Shown here one piece after another: positions 26,211 to 32,280 of a stretch of DNA of 32,280 nt. Both the position numbers and the translations under genes were made by a program. Position 1 is the stretch's first letter; every line of letters begins with the position of its first letter. Origin of the DNA: Deltaproteobacteria bacterium (GTDB taxonomy: Bacteria > UBA10199 > DSSB01); assembly GCA_020853015.1 (NCBI GenBank), contig JADYZQ010000128.1:1-32280 (forward strand), written 5' to 3'. A model generated the notes under the pieces. That model had not been told where the DNA came from, made no database searches, and worked only from the letters and a program-made list of their open reading frames with translations.

Positions 26211-27306
26211 ATGTCGAAAGAATTGAAAAACCGCATCGCCGCTTTCCAAGAAAAACTCGCCGCCGTCCGGAGGCGGCTTTGACCTCGACCAAAAGCTGAA
26301 ACGCATCGACGAGCTTGAGACCGAATCCACCCAACCGGGATTTTGGGACGACTCCGTCCGGGCCAAGGCATTGAGTCAGGAGCTCGACGGGCTTAAGGCG
26401 ACGGCCGCCTTTTTTAAAGACAATGCAACTAAGGTGGAGGAGGCCGCCCTGATGCTCGAGCTGGCCGAAGAGGCCGGCGACGAGGCCGCTTGGGCCGAGG
26501 CCGAACAGAAGGCGAAGGAGGCCGAGGCCGCGCTGGAAGAGGCCGAATTCCGCGTCATGCTCTCCAAGGAAGAAGACCGGCTCTCCGCCATCCTCACCAT
26601 CAACTCCGGCGCCGGCGGCACCGAGTCCTGCGATTGGGCGGCGATGCTGACGCGCATGTACCTGCGCTATTGCGAGAAGCAGGGCTGGCGCACCCAGCTG
26701 ATCGACTCCACCGAGGGCGAGGGCGCTGGCTACAAGAGCGTGACGGTCACCGTCGAGGGAGCTTACGCCTACGGCTTCCTCAAGGCCGAGAACGGCGTGC
26801 ACCGCCTGGTGCGTATCTCGCCCTTCGACGCCAACAAACGGCGCCACACCTCCTTCGCCTCCGTCTTCGTCTACCCGCAGGTCAGCGACGATATCGAGAT
26901 CGAGCTCAACCCTTCCGATCTGCGCATCGACACTTTCCGGGCGGGCGGCAGCGGCGGGCAGAACGTCCAGAAGAACGACACCGCGGTGCGCATCACGCAC
27001 CTCCCGACCAATACCGTCGTCCAATGCCAGAGCGAGCGCAGCCAGCTGCAGAACAAGACCCTGGCGATGAAGGTGCTGCGCTCGCGTCTCTACGAACAGG
27101 AAATGGAGAAGCGCCGCGCGGCGCGCGAGGCGGTGGAGGCGACGAAAAAGAAGATCGAATGGGGCTCCCAGATCCGCTCCTACGTCCTGCATCCCTATAA
27201 GATGGTGAAAGACCACCGCACCGAGGTCGAGGTCGGCGACGCCGAGCGCGTCTTGGACGGCGATCTCGAGCCCTTCATCCGCGGCTACCTCTTGAGCGAA
27301 GCCTAG
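26211..27306 (+). CDS. prfB: peptide chain release factor 2, expressed by programmed +1 frameshift: join(26211..26279,26281..27306)
   Basis: Short frame MSKELKNRIAAFQEKLAAVRRRL-TGA continues in +1 as DLDQKLKRIDELETESTQPGFWDDS...; SPF motif (RISPFDANKRRH) and GGQ motif (GGSGGQNVQKNDTAVRI). RBS ggagg upstream. Confidence 0.95.
26269..26283 (+). promoter_or_regulatory. prfB: prfB programmed +1 frameshift site (GGAGGCGG CTT TGA C)
   Basis: Internal SD-like GGAGGCGG immediately before CTT-TGA-C; in-frame UGA at 26280-26282. Confidence 0.92.
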
Positions 27307-27532
27307 AATTTCCCGCAACTTTCCGGTCCCCGGGTCTGGCCCGTATCACGCCCCGACTCGAGCGGCACCCCGTCGAGCGGCGGAGAAATCGCGAGACCGA
27401 GGCAAAATCCGATTTTGTCCCGATGATCGACATCGATTTTTTAAGAGCGTGAACGACCGCTTAATTCTTGACGGCCCCCCGCACTTAATCTGCACTTGAC
27501 CCGTCTTAGCCTTTGCAACATAGTCCGCCCCC

Positions 27533-29188
27533 ATGACGGATCGGCTGAAAAAACCCTTAAAAATCCTATTTCTTTGTCTGATGGGACTGGCGTCGGCGCC
27601 GGCCTTCGCGCAGGGCTCGTCGGTGGGCGTGGCCGCCTTTTCGGTCAACGGCCCGAAGGACCAGCAATACCTCTCGGGCGCGGCGCAAGACGCCGTGGTC
27701 GGGGCCTTGATCAAGAAGGGCGTCGCGGCGCGACCTATCGCGCAGGCCCTGGATCCGGACAAGCTCAAGGACGTCTCGCAAGGGAAGGGCCAGGACGCCC
27801 TCTTGGTCGCGGGCCGCATCAACATCGTCGGGCAGACCTACCGCGTGCTGCTGAAGTGGGTGGATGCCGGGGGGCAGGTCGCGCAAGATTACTTGGAAGT
27901 GCCGGACGTCAACCAGCTTTTGCCGCGGCTCGAGGCCTTCGCCGCCTCGCGTCTGCGGGCGCCGAGCGCCGTGAGCGCAGCGCCCCCGGCCTCCGCCCCG
28001 AAGTCCGCCTCCGCGCCCCCTGCAAAGGCGGAGCGCCCGCCCAAGGTCCTCCTCCCCGAGCCCGCCCCGGTTCCGGCCGCTCCGGCCCCGAAGGTCGAGG
28101 AGGCGAAGCGTGAGGAAAGAACCGCCAAGCGAGACAAGGTAGAGCCGAGGCCGAGCCCCAAGGCCGCTCCGGCCGAGGCCCAGAGCGACTACGCGTCGGT
28201 CTCGCAGCGCCTGCCCTACGAGGTCCGCGCCCTGGCCTACGGCGACGCCGACGGCGACGGGAACCCCGAGGTCCTGTTGACCGGACAGAGCGATCTTTAC
28301 GTCTACCGCTTGAACGGCTCCGACCTGCAGGAGGTCGCGCGCTATGCCGGCAAGAAACTGGACCATTTCGTGAAGGTCGACCTCATGCCGGACCCGGCCG
28401 GCGGCAATCCCTGGATCGTCCTGACCAACCTGCGCGGCTCCCTGGCGGCCAGCAAGATCCTGCGCCTGCAGGGCGGCAGCTTGAACTCGGTGATCGAGGA
28501 CATTCCCTATCAGCTCCGCGTGGTTCGACAGGGAGGGGTCGCGCGATTGCTTGGACAGCCCTATCGCGGGGATTCGGGGCGTTATCCGACCTATGAATTG
28601 AAGATCGTCGGAAACAAAATCGAGCCCGGCGAAAAATTGTCGATCCCGACCGAGATCGGCCTGTATAATTTCGACTTCCTGCCCGGCGGGAGCGGCGACG
28701 GTTTTGCGCTGGCGGGGCTCACGCCCTCCGGCAAGCTCAAGCTCTTCAAGGAAGAGGGCGGGAAGTACAAGGGCGCCTGGAGCAGCCGCGAGAGCTACGG
28801 CGGCTCGGCTAACGACGTCCCGGTCGAGGTGAAGGACGCCTTCAACGAGGTCGTGGCCGACTACTACGTCGTGCCGGTGCGGTTGCAGGCCCTGGACGGG
28901 GCCGCGGTGCCGGAGCTGGTGGTGGCCAAGAACGACGCCCTGCTCAAGGACATCATCGGGCGCAAGCCGGTGATCGCGGACGGTCGCATGGTCAAGCTGA
29001 AGTGGGACCCCCTGGGCCTGCAGGAGGCCTGGTCCAGCAAAAAGGTTGACGGAAGCATATTGGATTATTTAGTGACCTCCGGCCCCGGCGTCCGCAAGTT
29101 GATGGTGGCGGTGCGGATGCGGGACCAAGGTTTCTTTGAGGGGATCGGGCGTAAAGATTCGGTCCTGCTTGTTTATGATTTGAATTGA
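27533..29188 (+). CDS. secreted protein with Ala/Pro/Lys-rich linker and FG-GAP/VCBS-like domain
   Basis: Signal peptide (KPLKILFLCLMGLASAPAFA), linker PPASAPKSASAPPAKAERPPK, YGDADGDGNPEVLLTGQSDLYVY calcium-loop-like motif. Confidence 0.7.
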   Translation: MTDRLKKPLKILFLCLMGLASAPAFAQGSSVGVAAFSVNGPKDQQYLSGAAQDAVVGALIKKGVAARPIAQALDPDKLKDVSQGKGQDALLVAGRINIVGQTYRVLLKWVDAGGQVAQDYLEVPDVNQLLPRLEAFAASRLRAPSAVSAAPPASAPKSASAPPAKAERPPKVLLPEPAPVPAAPAPKVEEAKREERTAKRDKVEPRPSPKAAPAEAQSDYASVSQRLPYEVRALAYGDADGDGNPEVLLTGQSDLYVYRLNGSDLQEVARYAGKKLDHFVKVDLMPDPAGGNPWIVLTNLRGSLAASKILRLQGGSLNSVIEDIPYQLRVVRQGGVARLLGQPYRGDSGRYPTYELKIVGNKIEPGEKLSIPTEIGLYNFDFLPGGSGDGFALAGLTPSGKLKLFKEEGGKYKGAWSSRESYGGSANDVPVEVKDAFNEVVADYYVVPVRLQALDGAAVPELVVAKNDALLKDIIGRKPVIADGRMVKLKWDPLGLQEAWSSKKVDGSILDYLVTSGPGVRKLMVAVRMRDQGFFEGIGRKDSVLLVYDLN

Positions 29189-29193
29189 ATGAC

Positions 29194-29267
29194 GGCGGTG
29201 TAGCTCAGCTGGTTAGAGCAGACGGTTCATATCCGTCGTGTCCGGGGTTCGAGTCCCTGCACCGCCA
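29194..29267 (+). tRNA. tRNA-Met (anticodon CAT), elongator type; 3' CCA not encoded
   Basis: Full cloverleaf: acceptor GGCGGTG/CACCGCC, D-arm GCTC..GAGC, anticodon stem GACGG/CCGTC with loop TTCATAT, T-arm CGGGG-TTCGAGT-CCCTG. G1-C72 pair argues against initiator. Confidence 0.9.
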
Positions 29268-29278
29268 CTTTGGAGACG

Positions 29279-29314
29279 TCGCCCTTCTAGGATTCTGGAA
29301 GGGCGATTTTTTTT
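29279..29314 (+). terminator. Rho-independent terminator downstream of tRNA
   Basis: TCGCCCTTC-TAGGATTCTG-GAAGGGCGA followed by eight T. Confidence 0.9.
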
Positions 29315-29417
29315 GTCATTTGACGAAACTTCCTATTCTGTTATTCACGATACACTAGATCGAAGCACTCCTTACCGGCACTCCATAAAATATCGTCCTT
29401 CTGAAGGGGTACCTACC

Positions 29418-30077
29418 ATGCGTCAATCCATTGGGTTTGCCTTGTTTTATTTTCTGATATCCGGCCAGGCCTGGGCGGCGGCCTCCCTGCCGCCCGACCT
29501 CAAGATCACGATTCCCGAACCTCCGGCCGAGGTGGAATTCGGGGGAGAGGTCACCTACCAGCTCCTCGTCGAGAATATCGGAGAGACCTCCAGCAATAAC
29601 GTATCGGTCGCCATGGGGATGTCCGCCGAGGGGAGTGTTGTTTCCGCCGAATCCACCGTGGGGACCTGCGACGCGTTCGTGTTTGCCGAAGGAACAAAGC
29701 TTACCTGCGAGTTAGGCATCGTGGCCCCACTGGTCCCAATCACGGTGACGCTGGTTGTGAAGGCCCCCGAGGTCGTCAGCACCTTGCAATTAAACGCTTC
29801 GGTGTCGGCTCAAGGGGAAAATATCTCCACGAACGGGGACAATGCGGCTACTGCAAGCACCCAAGTCGTCGCCCCTCCGGACACCCCCGTCGCCGACGGC
29901 GGAGGCGATGACGGCGGCAATGCCGGGGCCCAGGACGACGGCGTCGAGGCGGCCGGTGAGCAGGGTGGTTGTTCGCTCCAACCCGGCGAAGCGGCCGCGC
30001 GATCCGGCGTTTTCGGCCTGATCTTGGGGGCATTGACCTTCGGCTTTATCCGCCTTCGAGCGCGGCCGACGCGCTGA
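29418..30077 (+). CDS. secreted DUF11-like protein with C-terminal sorting-tag-like tail (JDVT/MYXO-CTERM-like)
   Basis: Signal peptide MRQSIGFALFYFLISGQAWAA; YQLLVENIGETSSNNVSVAMGM DUF11-like; tail GGCSLQPGEAAARSGVFGLILGALTFGFIRLRARPTR. Start moved from 29238 (which lies within the tRNA) to ATG 29418. Confidence 0.7.
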   Translation: MRQSIGFALFYFLISGQAWAAASLPPDLKITIPEPPAEVEFGGEVTYQLLVENIGETSSNNVSVAMGMSAEGSVVSAESTVGTCDAFVFAEGTKLTCELGIVAPLVPITVTLVVKAPEVVSTLQLNASVSAQGENISTNGDNAATASTQVVAPPDTPVADGGGDDGGNAGAQDDGVEAAGEQGGCSLQPGEAAARSGVFGLILGALTFGFIRLRARPTR

Positions 30078-30129
30078 GCTTATTCCCTTGACGAAAGGGG
30101 ACCTCCTCCTCCAGTGAAGGCGGCAGCCT

Positions 30130-31440
30130 ATGGAGCTCCCCAAGATCGCCATCGTCGGCGTGCCCAATGTGGGCAAGTCGACCCTGTTCAACCGCCTGAT
30201 CGGCCGCAAGCAGGCCATCGTCGACGACATCCCCGGCGTCACCCGCGACCGGCAGTACGGCGTCACGGATTGGGAGGGCCGCTACCTCACGGTCGTCGAC
30301 ACCGGCGGCTTCGTCCCCGAGGCGGCCCAGAACAGCCTGGAGAAGAACGTCAAAGAACAGGCCCTGCTTGCCCTCGAGGAGGCCGACCTGGTTTGCTTCG
30401 TCGTCAACGGCCGCCAGGGCCTCACGCCTGCCGAGGAGTCTCTGGCCCGCATCCTGCGCAAGCAGACCAAGCCCGTCATCCTGGCGGTGAACAAGATCGA
30501 CTCCGTCGACCAAGAGCGCCTCGTCGCCGAGTTCTACAAGCTGGGCTTCCCCGACACCGTCGCCGTCTCGGCCGAGACCTCCCGAGGGATCAGCGACCTG
30601 CTCGACAAGGTCCTTCAGATCTTGCCCATCCCCGCCGGCAACGAAGAGACGAAGAGCGACCTCAAGCTCGCCATCCTGGGCCGTCCCAATGTGGGCAAGT
30701 CGACCTTGCTCAACGCGTTGCTCGGCGAGGAGCGGGCGGTGGTCCACCACGAGGCCGGCACCACCCGCGACCCGCTCAACATCCGCCTGCAGCGCGGCGC
30801 CCGCCTCCTCGAGATCGTCGACACCGCCGGGATCCGGCGCAAGGCCCAGACCGAGGGCAAGCTGGAGAAGGTCTCGGTGATGAAGGCGCTGAAGACGGCC
30901 GAGAAGTCCAACCTGATCCTCTGCGTCGTCGACGCCAAGGAGGGCGTGACGGCGCAGGACGCGAAGGTGCTGGGCTACGCGGAGGAGCGGGGCAGGGGGG
31001 TGATCCTCGTGCTCAACAAGTGGGACCTGGTCCCCGCCGGCACCAAGATCAAGGATTACAAGAAGGCGGTGTTCCAGAAGTACAAGCGCCTCGACTACGT
31101 CCCGGTGATCGCGGTCTCCGCCAAGCACCGCCGCGGCATGAAGCCGCTCTTCGACCTGATCGACAAGGTGGCAGATAACTTCCAGCGCCGCGTCGGGACG
31201 GGGGCGCTCAATCGGGTCTTCCAGAAGGCGCTCGACCGGCAGCCCGTGCCGACCCAGTCCGGGCAGAACGTCCAAATCTACTACGCCACCCAATCCGGCT
31301 ACTCGCCTCCGACCTTCGTCCTGTTCTGCAACCGCCCCAAACTTGTGAAAGAATCCTATTTGCGCTACCTTGAGCGGGTCTTTCGCGAGAACTTCGACTT
31401 CGAAGGGGCCCCGATCCGATGGCTATTGCGCAAAAAATGA
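30130..31440 (+). CDS. der: ribosome biogenesis GTPase Der (EngA)
   Basis: Two G domains: GVPNVGKSTLFNRL...VDTGGF...NKID and GRPNVGKSTLLNAL...VDTAGIRRKAQ...NKWDLV, plus C-terminal KH-like domain. Confidence 0.97.
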   Translation: MELPKIAIVGVPNVGKSTLFNRLIGRKQAIVDDIPGVTRDRQYGVTDWEGRYLTVVDTGGFVPEAAQNSLEKNVKEQALLALEEADLVCFVVNGRQGLTPAEESLARILRKQTKPVILAVNKIDSVDQERLVAEFYKLGFPDTVAVSAETSRGISDLLDKVLQILPIPAGNEETKSDLKLAILGRPNVGKSTLLNALLGEERAVVHHEAGTTRDPLNIRLQRGARLLEIVDTAGIRRKAQTEGKLEKVSVMKALKTAEKSNLILCVVDAKEGVTAQDAKVLGYAEERGRGVILVLNKWDLVPAGTKIKDYKKAVFQKYKRLDYVPVIAVSAKHRRGMKPLFDLIDKVADNFQRRVGTGALNRVFQKALDRQPVPTQSGQNVQIYYATQSGYSPPTFVLFCNRPKLVKESYLRYLERVFRENFDFEGAPIRWLLRKK

Positions 31441-32279
31441 TCGGCCTGCCGCGGCTGGCGCGGCATACCTACCGCGTGGTCCGCCTGGCGGTGCACGAGT
31501 TCCGCGTCGACGATGGCTTCAACCTCTCCGCGGGCCTGGCCTTTTTCACCATCCTCTGCGCGACGCCGCTCATCCTCATCGTCATCTCGGTCTTGGGCCA
31601 CGTGATCGGCCAGTCCGAGGCCCTGTTCCAGCAGATCAGCGCCTGGGTCGAGTCAACCATCCCCTCGGTGGGACCGGACTTTTTGGCCTTTCTCCGCGGC
31701 CTGGTCGACAAGAAGGTGACCAGCGGCTGGATCGGGATCGCCTTCCTCTTCTTCGTCGCGTCCTTCCTCTTCACCAACATGGAGCACATCCTCGACAAGG
31801 TGCTGAAGAGCGGGAAGAAGCGCAACTTCTGGCACAGCCGCGCGCTGTCGATCGGCCTGATCTTCTTCTCCGCGCTGCTCTTCTTCGTCCCGGCCCAGGT
31901 GAATTTATTGACGGGGCTTCTGCCGCAGGAATACGGCCTGGGCCCGGCGCTCGAGTGGTTCCGCGGCAATCTGGCGTATTTTTTCGCCCACGTGGTCGCC
32001 TTCTTCCTGCTGCTGCGCGTGGTGCCCAACCGCGACATGCACACCAAAGAGCTGCTCGCCGGCGCCCTGTTGTTCGGCGCCTTGACCTTGCTCGCGCGCT
32101 TGATGTTCCGCTGGTATATGGGCTGGGCCCTGGAGAGGTACAACTTCGTCTATGGCTCGATGACCATCCTGGTGGTCATTGTGCTATGGATCTACTACTG
32201 GAGCCTGATCTTCGTATTTTGCGCCGAGGTAGTGAGCGCCTTGCAGCAGCTTTACCCCCGAGAAGCTCCTTCCGAATGA
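31419..32279 (+). CDS. YihY/BrkB-family inner membrane protein
   Basis: FRVDDGFNLSAGLAFFTILCATPLILIVISVLG and WYMGWALERYNFVYGSMTILVVIVLWIYYWSLIFVFCAEV; overlaps der by 22 nt. Confidence 0.88.
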   Translation: MAIAQKMIGLPRLARHTYRVVRLAVHEFRVDDGFNLSAGLAFFTILCATPLILIVISVLGHVIGQSEALFQQISAWVESTIPSVGPDFLAFLRGLVDKKVTSGWIGIAFLFFVASFLFTNMEHILDKVLKSGKKRNFWHSRALSIGLIFFSALLFFVPAQVNLLTGLLPQEYGLGPALEWFRGNLAYFFAHVVAFFLLLRVVPNRDMHTKELLAGALLFGALTLLARLMFRWYMGWALERYNFVYGSMTILVVIVLWIYYWSLIFVFCAEVVSALQQLYPREAPSE

Positions 32280-32280
32280 G

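Noticed and set aside
27421-27442. CGATG-ATCGA-CATCG followed by an A and six T as a prfB terminator
   Set aside because: Only a 5-bp stem and 115 nt from the prfB stop; cannot distinguish from chance.
30130-31440. Internal duplication in the GTPase gene (two GxPNVGKST blocks)
   Set aside because: Two tandem G domains are the normal architecture of Der/EngA.
1-32280. CRISPR arrays, transposases, phage genes, toxin-antitoxin or defence operons
   Set aside because: None seen: no regularly spaced repeats and no recognisable mobile or defence proteins; the tRNA has no integrase beside it.

Overview
High-GC bacterial chromosomal window, gene-dense and mostly housekeeping, from a Gram-negative (Lnt, TolC and RND genes present); a deltaproteobacterial-type lineage is only a guess. 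In order: SCP2-like C-terminus, acyl-CoA dehydrogenase, a large MBL-fold protein (-), a DUF882/M15-like protein (-), a lipoprotein, a TetR-TolC-RND efflux operon (-), an ECF sigma / CBM48-type anti-sigma / two secreted-protein cluster, an ASH-domain protein, pgi, an acyltransferase + SDR pair (-), an SLT transglycosylase (-), yjbQ-pgpH-ybeY-lnt, an Ig-like lipoprotein (-), prfB with a programmed +1 frameshift missed by the ORF track, an FG-GAP-like secreted protein, tRNA-Met(CAT) with a terminator, a DUF11-like protein with a JDVT/MYXO-CTERM-like tail, der and yihY. Most unusual non-gene signals: (i) a near-identical 31-nt palindromic repeat occurring twice, in the same frame, inside the MBL gene, adding the peptide VGAVREGPLQ each time; (ii) a 44-bp ungapped inverted repeat around a 79-bp core in the acyl-CoA dehydrogenase/MBL intergenic region; (iii) a perfect 8-4-8 operator at the tetR start; (iv) the ECF sigma locus whose anti-sigma-like protein carries a predicted extracytoplasmic glycogen-binding-type domain. 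I did not find a convincing new defence or mobile system. All family calls are from motif recognition by eye; no database search was run.
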